Part shown: positions 1-6,045 of the stretch, piece by piece | Position numbering within the stretch: position 1 is the first letter of the stretch | Layout: each line of letters opens with the position of its first letter | Assembly (NCBI GenBank): GCA_937888775.1 | Contig: CALAQT010000160.1 | Span: forward strand, 1 to 6,883 | DNA: 6,883 nt | Direction of reading: 5' to 3' | Source of the DNA: an uncultured Actinomycetes bacterium | Lineage (GTDB): Bacteria; Actinomycetota; Thermoleophilia; Solirubrobacterales; Solirubrobacteraceae | Translations under genes and position numbers: made by a program | Notes under the pieces: generated by a model | Told to the model about the DNA's origin: nothing | The model's database searches: none | What the model saw: the letters and a program-made list of their open reading frames with translations, nothing else

Positions 1-133
1 CCCGAAAACCCAGGAAACGCGCCGGATTCGCCTACCTCACCAGGGGGAACTTCGGACTAGGTGAGATGAACTGACCCATCCCGGCCGCCGTGAACGTCGG
101 GTCAAGCTGAGGGGCAGTCCGAGACAGGTGGAG

Positions 134-1504
134 TCAGACTATCCCGTAGGCGAGCATCGCGTCAGCGAGTCGCTTGAAGCCGGCCAGGTTGGCGCCTCGG
201 ACGTAGTTGACTCGGCCGTCGCTATTGGTGCCCCATTCTGTGCACTGTTGGTGGATTTCGCGCATGATGCCTTTCAGCCGCTGGTCCACTTCGGCGTGGC
301 TCCATGAGATTCGCAGCGAGTTCTGGCTCTGCTCGAGGCCCGAGACGGCCACACCTCCGGCATTGGCGGCCTTCGCTGGCCCGAACAGAACCCCACTGTC
401 AAGCAGCAAGTGCATGGCGGTGAGCGTGGTCGGCATGTTGGCTCCTTCCACCACGCCTTGGCAGCCGTTGGCGATTAGTGTCTTCGCGTCGGCCTCGTCG
501 AGTTCGTTCTGCGTAGCGCACGGGAAGGCCAGGTCGCACGCAACTGTCCACGGGGTTCGGCCGTCGAGGTACGTGCAGCCGTAGTGATCGGCGTACTCGG
601 AGATGCGTCCACGACGGCGCTCCTTCAGGTCTCTCACAAAAGCCAGCTTCTCGGCGTCGATGCCATCGGCGTCGAAGACGGTGCCTCCGGAATCGGACAA
701 GGTGACGACCCGCGCCCCCAGTTCGGTTGCCTTCTCAGCGGTATAGATGGCCACGTTCCCGGATCCGGAGATGGCGCACCGCTTACCTGCCAAGCTCTCG
801 CCGATGTGCTCGAGCATGTTCTGAGTGAAGTACATGACGCCGTAGCCGGTCGCCTCAGTCCGGACCAGGCTGCCGCCAAAGGCCAGTCCCTTACCCGTCA
901 GGACCCCGGTGAAGCGGTTCTCCATGCGCTTGTACTGCCCGAACAGATAGGAGATCTCCCGGGCGCCCGTGCCGATGTCGCCCGCCGGCACGTCAGTGTC
1001 CTCGCCGATATGACGGTGGAGCTCGACCATCAGCGACTGGCAGAACCGCATCACCTCGCGGTCGGATTTGCCCTTCGGGTTGAAGTTCGCTCCGCCCTTC
1101 GCCCCGCCCATCGGCAGGCCGGTGAGGGAGTTCTTGAAGCACTGCTCGAAACCGAGGAACTTGAGGATGCTCTGGTTCACCGACGGGTGGAAGCGCAACC
1201 CCCCCTTATACGGACCAATCGAATTGTTGAACTGCACCCGCCACGCCCGGTTCACCCGCACGTTCCCCTCGTCGTCCTCCCAAGACACGCGGAAGATGAT
1301 GATGCGGTCGGGCTCTGTCATACGCTCCAGGATCTGAGCCTGCTCGTACTCCGGGTGCTCGAGCACGAACGGCATGACCGACTCCACAAACTCGCGCACG
1401 GCTTGATGGAACTCGACCTCGCCAGGGTTGCGTCGCTCCAGGCCTTGCATGAAATGCTCCACCGCCGTGCTGATGTCGGACTCGGTACTGGCAGCAGTGG
1501 TCAT
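134..1504 (-). CDS. gdhA: NADP-specific glutamate dehydrogenase
   Basis: Cytoplasmic enzyme that reductively aminates 2-oxoglutarate with ammonium and NADPH to give glutamate; the family is normally hexameric. The 456-residue product matches the usual length of about 445-455. Seen in the sequence: the substrate-binding core with IGPYKGGLRFHP (96-107, Lys100), a conserved Lys124, and the catalytic-lysine motif LPMGGAKGG (130-138, Lys136). VPAGDIGTG (172-180) carries the conserved Asp176. The Rossmann domain has SGSGNVA (246-252) followed by TLSDSGG (268-274); a serine at this point is typical of NADP-type rather than NAD-type enzymes. The C-terminal part has AANAGGVAVSGLEQSQN. The start is the ATG that gives the family-typical N-terminus. 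No good Shine-Dalgarno sequence precedes it, but a small upstream ORF stops 4 nt before the ATG, so translation may be coupled. The gene looks intact; identification is near certain, and NADP preference is inferred from family motifs. Confidence 0.97.
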   Translation of the reverse strand: MTTAASTESDISTAVEHFMQGLERRNPGEVEFHQAVREFVESVMPFVLEHPEYEQAQILERMTEPDRIIIFRVSWEDDEGNVRVNRAWRVQFNNSIGPYKGGLRFHPSVNQSILKFLGFEQCFKNSLTGLPMGGAKGGANFNPKGKSDREVMRFCQSLMVELHRHIGEDTDVPAGDIGTGAREISYLFGQYKRMENRFTGVLTGKGLAFGGSLVRTEATGYGVMYFTQNMLEHIGESLAGKRCAISGSGNVAIYTAEKATELGARVVTLSDSGGTVFDADGIDAEKLAFVRDLKERRRGRISEYADHYGCTYLDGRTPWTVACDLAFPCATQNELDEADAKTLIANGCQGVVEGANMPTTLTAMHLLLDSGVLFGPAKAANAGGVAVSGLEQSQNSLRISWSHAEVDQRLKGIMREIHQQCTEWGTNSDGRVNYVRGANLAGFKRLADAMLAYGIV

Positions 1505-1508
1505 GGCG

Positions 1509-1685
1509 TCACTGTCCGATCGTGGTCGTGGTGATGATGGTCGCCGTGAACCGGGCGACGAGCGCCGCGATCAGGAACCCGAGGCCAAGTGCGATCTCGT
1601 TGTAGTGCCGCAGTTCGCGGCCGCTGGCGGCAAACGCAAACGTCGCGCCAGCCCCGGCGTTGAGGATCAGCCCAAGAACGTCCAC
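1509..1685 (-). CDS. Small two-helix membrane protein upstream of gdhA (possible gene remnant)
   Basis: I do not recognise this 58-residue product. It starts at a GTG preceded by GGGAG with a 5-nt gap, a good ribosome binding site. It stops 4 nt before the gdhA ATG on the same strand, so the two are likely co-transcribed and perhaps translationally coupled. Two hydrophobic stretches are visible, about residues 3-20 and 31-51, joined by a short polar turn (SGRELRHYNE). That suggests a hairpin in the membrane with a threonine-rich end. By hand count about 49 of 58 codons end in G or C, as expected for real coding sequence in this genome, whereas the competing reading frames are Arg-rich with poor third positions. 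Protein-like sequence continues upstream in other frames, so this may be the intact 3' part of a gene of about 104 codons broken by single-base indels (see the overlapping pseudogene). Confidence 0.4.
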   Translation of the reverse strand: MDVLGLILNAGAGATFAFAASGRELRHYNEIALGLGFLIAALVARFTATIITTTTIGQ

Positions 1686-1851
1686 GATATCTCCCGACGA
1701 ACGGTTGTCGAAGGCGTAGACGCACCCCGTCGTCCATCGCCACCGCCAGCGCCCGCCGGGCGAGCTCGAGGCGCGATCTGTTCTCCGTCGAAGGCCTCGA
1801 GGTCGGTGATGGCGTGGGCAGTCACGGGAGATCTGCTTGGTTGGCGGTCAT
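1509..1851 (-). pseudogene. Frame-broken small membrane-protein gene
   Basis: Reading the minus strand and switching frame at two short runs gives one continuous, plausible protein of about 104 residues. Frame one starts at the GTG at 1825 with VTAHAITDLEAFDGEQIA. It passes into LELARRALAVAMDDG if one base is removed from the GG at 1770-1771. It then passes into CVYAFDNRSSGDIVDVLG if one base is removed from the CCCC run at 1725-1728. From there it continues into the intact two-helix ORF that ends at 1509. A possible earlier start is the ATG at 1851 (MTANQADLP), whose frame stops at 1822-1824, overlapping the GTG. The three pieces keep G/C-rich third positions while the unbroken frames do not. 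Either the gene has decayed or the region holds homopolymer sequencing errors. The family is unknown to me. An alternative is that only the 58-codon ORF is a gene. Confidence 0.35.
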
Positions 1852-1855
1852 CTGC

Positions 1856-2288
1856 TCATCCCGTGATGTCGGGCCGGTAGCGCTTCTCCGTTTCCATCTG
1901 CTGCACGTAAGTCTGGCGCTCATGCCCGTCGGCCGCCAGGGATTGAGCCCGGGTGGCGCGTCTTTGAGGTATTGATGCACGGAGGCAATGGGCCTGGTGG
2001 TCGAGCGCGATCTCGGGCGGCGACAGCGTGGTAATCGTGAGCCTCGACTCGCATGACGCGCGTGACCCCGCCGATCTCCTCCTTCGTCACCACGTCCGGC
2101 ACCCCGTCGCCCAAGCGGTTGGTGTCGTCGACCTCCGTGGCGCGCCACGAGCGCCGGAGTCGGTCCTCACAGCCATCGAGCAGTCGGTCATATGTACGCC
2201 AGAGATCGCCCCACACCCCTCCCGCTCGGCAGGGGCTGCGCGGACAACCGTACTTGGTTTGCATCTGTGCCCGCACAGCATCCACCAT
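1856..2288 (-). pseudogene. Frame-broken small gene of unknown family
   Basis: The first part reads in the frame open from 2288 and looks coding from about the GTG at 2216: VWGDLWRTYDRLLDGCEDRL and on through VTKEEIGGVTRVMRVEAHDY. It then continues in a second frame as EIALDHQAHC if one base is dropped from the GGG at 2015-2017. A third frame gives HQYLKDAPPGLNPWRPTGMS if one base is dropped near 1979-1982. The last part returns to the second frame as QTYVQQMETEKRYRPDITG if one base is added near 1915-1916, ending at a TGA (1856-1858). That stop overlaps an ATG in an ATGA arrangement leading into the next broken gene. The composite is about 120 soluble, charged residues with no domain I can name. 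Three single-base events in about 110 nt, while the flanking long genes are intact, suggest decay or local sequence error. Moderate to low confidence. Confidence 0.3.
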
Positions 2289-2344
2289 GCTCCGTCGCTG
2301 GCCCGACGGGCGACTCTCGACGCAGACGTGGCGCCCGCGAGCGG

Positions 2345-2362
2345 TGGCTGCTGCGGCAGCCA
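2345..2362. repeat. Perfect 7-bp inverted repeat in the divergent intergenic region
   Basis: TGGCTGC (2345-2351) and GCAGCCA (2356-2362) are exact reverse complements separated by TGCG. The site lies between the minus-strand block and the LuxR gene, about 190 nt before the LuxR start. It has no following T-run, so it is not an intrinsic terminator. It could be an operator or a chance GC palindrome. The core GGCAGC also occurs in the 9-bp repeat after the LuxR gene (5162-5167), which is suggestive but weak. Confidence 0.3.
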
Positions 2363-2536
2363 GGCTCCGGTCGCTACATCAACGGAGCTCAGGACTGTCG
2401 GGCGGGCGCCACCGGACACCCGCTTTCGTGACCGACCGGGTCGCTCGCAGTTCAACGCGCTCGCGCATCTGCATTGCGCTCCCGCAGGGGCGCGCGCGGA
2501 CGCCCCAGAGACCCGGCTGGCGGCGCGTTGGCGCGT

Positions 2537-2542
2537 TAGCAT
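2537..2542 (+). promoter_or_regulatory. Candidate -10 box for a leaderless LuxR transcript
   Basis: TAGCAT fits the actinobacterial -10 pattern TAnnnT and sits 7 nt before the GTG at 2550. No Shine-Dalgarno sequence is visible between them. Actinobacteria often start leaderless mRNAs 7-8 nt after such a box. No recognisable -35 element is present at the expected distance, and the motif is short, so this is a weak call. Confidence 0.2.
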
Positions 2543-2549
2543 CGCGCTG

Positions 2550-5162
2550 GTGGAGCATCTGCTCGAGCGCGAGGAAGAGCTTGGGATGCTCGCCGGCGTC
2601 GTGGATGCGGCGGTGCGCGGTAGGGGTGGCTTGGTGTTCATGGGTGGCGAGGCAGGAGCGGGGAAGACATCGCTGGTACGGGCGCTGCGTGCGCGCACCG
2701 GGGAGGCGGTCACTTTCGTTGTCGGGGTTTGCGAGCCCCTGTCGGTGCCGGTTCCGCTGGGGCCCCTGCGTGAGCTCTCCGGGGCTGCCGGCCGCGGTGA
2801 TCTGGCTGAGCTCGCAAACGGCGACCGGCTGACGCTGGCCTACCGCTTGCTGGGTACGCTGGCCCGGCGGGCACCGGTGGTGGCCGTGATCGAGGACGTT
2901 CACTGGGCCGATCCGATGACGCTGGATCTGGTCCGGCTGCTGGCTCGCCGCGTCGAGGAGATCGGCGTTGCGATCATCGTCACCTATCGCGACGATGAGG
3001 CCGCTGCGAATCCGGCGCTCGGCCTGGTGCTCGGTGATCTCGTGACCAATCCGATTGTCCGCCGGATCGTCTTGCGGCCCCTGTCGGACTCCGCGGTGCG
3101 CGAGCTGGCCGGGCCGCAGGGGCTCGATCCGACTGAGCTTGCGAGGGCCACGGGCGGCAATCCGTTCCTTGTGGTTGAGTCGATCGCGGAGGGCAGCCGG
3201 CTGCCGGCGTCGATCCGTGACGCGGCGCTGGCGCGCGCTGGGCGCCTCGGCGTGGCGGCGCGGGGCGTGGTCGACGCGGCGGCCGTGATCGGTCAACGGT
3301 TCGTGCCGGCTTTGCTGGAATCACTGGTCTCCGCCAGCGCCGAGGCGATCGAGGAAGCTCTGGCACGCGGAGTGCTGGTCGCGGACGGGCCGCTGCTCGG
3401 CTTCAGGCACGAGTTGATCCGTGAGGCGATCGAGAACTCGATCTCGCCGCCCCGCCGGATTGCCCTTCACGCGCGGGTGGTCACGGGGCTTGAGCAGCAG
3501 ACCGGGGCGGCCGACAACGCGCGGCTCGCGCATCACGCGGAGCTTGGGGGGTTGGTCGCGCAGGCGTGCCGTTACGCGACACTTGCGGCCGTCGACGCTG
3601 AGCGCATCGGCGCGCTCCGCGAGACGCAGCTCCAAGCTGAGCGCGCGCTTCGGTTGGGTGCTGATCTGTCTCCGAGTGAGCGGTTCGAGCTGCTGGTCCA
3701 ATACTCGCGGGCGGCGAACTTCTCCAGTACTCGTTACGAAGATGCGGTCTCCGGCGCCGAGCAGGCCGTGGATCTGGCCGAGCGGCTCGGCGACCCGCTC
3801 AAGCTGGGACGCGGGCTGGCGGCGCTCGCGTGGGCACTGTGGTCATTCGACCGGCTGGCCGACGCGAAGGCCGCGGCCGCGCGAGCGATCGCGGTGCTCG
3901 AGCCGACCTCCGAGGTCGCGGCTTTGGCGCGCGCCCTGTCGACGCATATCAGGATGGAGGCGACTGCTTTTGACCCCTCGGTCGCGATCGAATCCGGCCC
4001 CCGTGCACTCGAGCTCGCCACGAGCGCCGGTCTGGAGGACGTCCGGATCGACATCGCGATCAGCGTCGCGCTCGCGCGTGGTCACCGCGGCGATCGGGAG
4101 GCGCTCGCGATGCTCTCCGACGCGCTGCGGGCGGCCCGGACGGCGGCGCTCGCGATTCAGACTATTCGGGCGTACGTCAACCTGGTGTTCGTCGGGTCGG
4201 CCCTGCGCGACCACGCGCTCGTGGACAGGTCCGCCAGTGAGGGGTTGTCGCTGTGCGAGGAGTACCACGCGCCGATTCCCGGCCACGTGATCGAGGGCTT
4301 CCTCGCCCGTAGCTTGCTGGACCGCGGTCATTGGGATGACGCGCGTGCGGCGGCTGCCCGAAGTGTCAGGACGTGGCACGGCGAGGTGCCGCTCGCGCAG
4401 GCGATCGAGGCCCTGATCCAGGCTCGTCGAGGCGAGGCTGGATCAGCGGCGCGCCTGCTGGAGCGGGCGTGGGAGGAGGTCCGGGACGGCGCGCAAGGCT
4501 CGCGGCACGGCATGATCCGATCCGCCCTGGTTGAGTCCGCATGGTTACGAGGCGATCGCGCCGCCGCGCTCGAGCACTTACGCGCGGCGAGCGCGTCGCC
4601 GGCTACGGCTCGGTCCGCGCGGCCCGCGGGTGAGCTGGCGTTGTGGGCCTCGCGTTACGGCCTGGAGCTCGATGCGCCTGCGAGAGCCCCGGCGCCCGTG
4701 GTGCTGGAGCTCGCGGGCGATTGGCGAGCCGCAATCGAAGCTTGGCGGGATCTCGACTGCCCGTATGAGGCGGCACTCGCTGCCCTACCCGGGGGCGACC
4801 GCGCGGCGCGCCAGGCGCAGTCGACGCTTTACAAGCTGGGCGCGAGCGGGGCAGCGCAAGCGTTCGCCCGTGAGCGTGCCGCGGTGGGCGCTCGCGCTCC
4901 CCGAGGCCCGCGACGCTCGACGCTCGACGCTGGCCAATGTGCCGGGTTGACGCTGCGCGAGCAGGAGGTGCTCGAGCGGCTCGCGACCGGGGCGACGAAC
5001 ACGGCGATCGCCGCGACCCGGCACCTCTCAGAGCGGACCGTCGCCCACCACGTTTCAGCGATCCTCGGCAAGCTCGGAGCCCACAATCGGCTGGTGGCGA
5101 TCGAAAACGCCCGCGCGCGGGGGCTGCTCGCGCAAGATGGGCCGGTCGACAGGCCAACATAG
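2550..5162 (+). CDS. LuxR-family transcriptional regulator, large ATP-binding (LAL/MalT-like) type
   Basis: Cytoplasmic signal-responsive transcription factor: an N-terminal STAND-type ATPase, a long helical sensor region and a C-terminal DNA-binding domain. From the GTG at 2550 it is 870 residues, the usual LAL size. The N-terminus VEHLLEREEELG is the characteristic opening of the family. Walker A is GEAGAGKT (33-40); Walker B is VVAVIEDVHWAD (110-121). Residues about 320-780 are Ala/Leu/Arg-rich helical sequence consistent with TPR-like repeats. The LuxR helix-turn-helix starts at LTLREQEVLERL (800-811) and continues through LSERTVAHHVSAILGKLGAHNR. The frame stays open upstream to 2028, but that stretch is unlike the family, has poorer third positions and gives no better start. 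The GTG lacks a Shine-Dalgarno sequence, so the start could be off or leaderless. Three cupin genes follow on the same strand 67 nt later and are likely targets or operon partners. The ligand is unknown. Confidence 0.93.
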   Translation: MEHLLEREEELGMLAGVVDAAVRGRGGLVFMGGEAGAGKTSLVRALRARTGEAVTFVVGVCEPLSVPVPLGPLRELSGAAGRGDLAELANGDRLTLAYRLLGTLARRAPVVAVIEDVHWADPMTLDLVRLLARRVEEIGVAIIVTYRDDEAAANPALGLVLGDLVTNPIVRRIVLRPLSDSAVRELAGPQGLDPTELARATGGNPFLVVESIAEGSRLPASIRDAALARAGRLGVAARGVVDAAAVIGQRFVPALLESLVSASAEAIEEALARGVLVADGPLLGFRHELIREAIENSISPPRRIALHARVVTGLEQQTGAADNARLAHHAELGGLVAQACRYATLAAVDAERIGALRETQLQAERALRLGADLSPSERFELLVQYSRAANFSSTRYEDAVSGAEQAVDLAERLGDPLKLGRGLAALAWALWSFDRLADAKAAAARAIAVLEPTSEVAALARALSTHIRMEATAFDPSVAIESGPRALELATSAGLEDVRIDIAISVALARGHRGDREALAMLSDALRAARTAALAIQTIRAYVNLVFVGSALRDHALVDRSASEGLSLCEEYHAPIPGHVIEGFLARSLLDRGHWDDARAAAARSVRTWHGEVPLAQAIEALIQARRGEAGSAARLLERAWEEVRDGAQGSRHGMIRSALVESAWLRGDRAAALEHLRAASASPATARSARPAGELALWASRYGLELDAPARAPAPVVLELAGDWRAAIEAWRDLDCPYEAALAALPGGDRAARQAQSTLYKLGASGAAQAFARERAAVGARAPRGPRRSTLDAGQCAGLTLREQEVLERLATGATNTAIAATRHLSERTVAHHVSAILGKLGAHNRLVAIENARARGLLAQDGPVDRPT

Positions 5163-5229
5163 GCAGCAAGACCGATGCGCGAGCGGGCGCTAACTCATAC
5201 GTTGCTGCCTCTTCAACCAGGAGGCAACC
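5161..5229 (+). promoter_or_regulatory. Leader with two mutually exclusive inverted repeats over the cupin ribosome binding site
   Basis: AGGCAGCAA (5161-5169, overlapping the LuxR stop codon) and TTGCTGCCT (5202-5210) are a perfect 9-bp inverted repeat. TGCCTC (5206-5211) can instead pair with GAGGCA (5221-5226) around a 9-nt loop. The second hairpin would bury most of the AGGAGG ribosome binding site (5219-5224), which sits 5 nt before the first cupin ATG. Because the two stems share bases 5206-5210 they cannot form together. This could be a translational switch tied to ribosomes ending the LuxR gene. Alternatively, the repeats may be DNA half-sites for a regulator. TACGTT (5198-5203) is a very weak possible -10 box. 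Pairing is read from the sequence; function is inference. Confidence 0.35.
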
Positions 5230-5652
5230 ATGAGCAACAGCCCCGAGTCGGGCACATCCGCTGGCAACGCCGCTACGGCCGAAGTGACCGCAGCTCTGAG
5301 CGTGAAGAGCCTTGACCAGCCGGGCGAGACGCGCACCACGATCGACCGCGGCCGGATCGAGCTCGTGACACTCGGTGGTGTCACCGTCGGTCGCGCCACG
5401 TTCGAGCCCGGCTGGCGTTGGTCTGAGCACGCCAAGCCGCTCGCCGGCACCGACCTGTGCGAGGCGACGCACATCGGGTACGTCGTCTCGGGCCGGCAAG
5501 TGTGCCGGATGGCCGACGGCACGCAGATCGAGCTGAAGCCGGGTGACGCGTTCGTGGTCGGCCCCGGTCACGACGCCTGGGTCGTCGGCGACGAGCCGTG
5601 CGTGACGGTCGACTTCAACGGCCTCGCTGACTTCGCAAACACCCAGCGCTGA
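5230..5652 (+). CDS. Cupin-domain protein (first of three)
   Basis: A small single-domain beta-barrel protein of 140 residues, probably cytoplasmic with no signal peptide. The first 25 residues are Ala/Ser/Thr-rich and low in complexity. The cupin core begins near residue 41. Motif 1 is of the divergent kind: PGWRWSEH (60-67) followed by GTDLCEATHIGYVVSG (73-88). Motif 2 is KPGDAFVVGPGHDAWVVGDE (103-122). His67, His81 and His114 are the plausible metal or ligand contacts. From memory, actinobacterial cupins with the W-x-W-S-x-H and GHDAWVVGDEP signatures form a recognisable but functionally undefined group, so no reaction can be assigned. The ATG has a strong ribosome binding site, AGGAGG, 5 nt upstream, which may be controlled by the leader hairpins. 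Identification as a cupin is firm; substrate and metal are unknown. Confidence 0.9.
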   Translation: MSNSPESGTSAGNAATAEVTAALSVKSLDQPGETRTTIDRGRIELVTLGGVTVGRATFEPGWRWSEHAKPLAGTDLCEATHIGYVVSGRQVCRMADGTQIELKPGDAFVVGPGHDAWVVGDEPCVTVDFNGLADFANTQR

Positions 5653-5664
5653 GGATCGAGCACG

Positions 5665-6045
5665 ATGACCAACTTCAGGCTGAAGCAGGTCGAGGAGATG
5701 CAGGATCTGCATCACGGCGCTGTAAGGCTGGCCGCGGCCGAGCTCGGAGTCGAGTCGTTCGGGATGCAACTGCTCGAGCTGCCCCCGGAATTCGCTGACT
5801 ACCCGGAGCATGACCACTCGGACGACGGGATGGAGGAGGTGTACGTCGTCCTGAACGGGTCAGCCGAGTTCGAAATCGATGGCCAGCACGTGCCGATCGA
5901 CACCGCGAGGATGCTCTGGATTGGACCGGGCGCCAAACGAAAGCTCCAACCCGGGCCGCAGGGCGTGCGCGTCCTGGCGAGCGGCTGCACTCCTGACAAG
6001 CCCTACGAGCGCCCGGAAAGCTTCCGGCTGGCCGCTCAGTCATGA
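5665..6045 (+). CDS. Cupin-domain protein (second of three), degenerate second motif
   Basis: A single-domain cupin of 126 residues, lying 12 nt after the first cupin and ending in a 4-base ATGA overlap with the third, so the set is very likely one transcript. GAGGA (5651-5655) overlapping the previous stop codon serves as ribosome binding site. Motif 1 is YPEHDHSDDGMEEVYVVLNG (46-65), with His49, His51 and Glu58 in position; the spacing between the second His and Glu is longer than classical. Motif 2 reads IGPGAKRKLQPG (86-97), with Arg92/Lys93 where the metal-binding His normally lies. It may therefore bind metal differently or act as a non-catalytic binding or sensing cupin. I recall the same PGA-[KR]-RK arrangement in related actinobacterial cupins, so this is probably a subfamily trait rather than a mutation. 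Function unknown. Confidence 0.9.
   Translation: MTNFRLKQVEEMQDLHHGAVRLAAAELGVESFGMQLLELPPEFADYPEHDHSDDGMEEVYVVLNGSAEFEIDGQHVPIDTARMLWIGPGAKRKLQPGPQGVRVLASGCTPDKPYERPESFRLAAQS

Noticed and set aside
72..104. TGACCC / GGGTCA inverted repeat downstream of gdhA as a terminator
   Set aside because: Only 6 bp with a 21-nt loop and no T-run after it in the gdhA direction; not convincing as an intrinsic terminator. The remaining 133 bp before gdhA's stop show nothing else.
584..1534. 316-codon plus-strand ORF opposite gdhA
   Set aside because: It is fully antisense to a certain gdhA gene and has no recognisable domain. Long antisense frames are expected in GC-rich genes.
1501..1743. 80-codon minus-strand ORF ending in an ATGA overlap with the gdhA start
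   Set aside because: The product is Arg-rich with a His/Asp run and poor G/C at third positions, typical of a shadow frame. The frame giving the two-helix protein fits coding statistics far better.
2028..2549. 174-codon N-terminal extension of the LuxR regulator
   Set aside because: The frame is open but lacks family similarity, has weaker third-position bias, and no start with a ribosome binding site. It overlaps antisense protein-like sequence. The family-typical N-terminus starts at 2550.
2379..3296. 305-codon minus-strand ORF opposite the LuxR ATPase domain
   Set aside because: Low-complexity Arg/Pro/Gln-rich antisense shadow of a well-supported gene.
4603..5817. 404-codon minus-strand ORF opposite the LuxR C-terminus and first two cupins
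   Set aside because: It spans several well-supported plus-strand genes and has no domain or plausible start context of its own.
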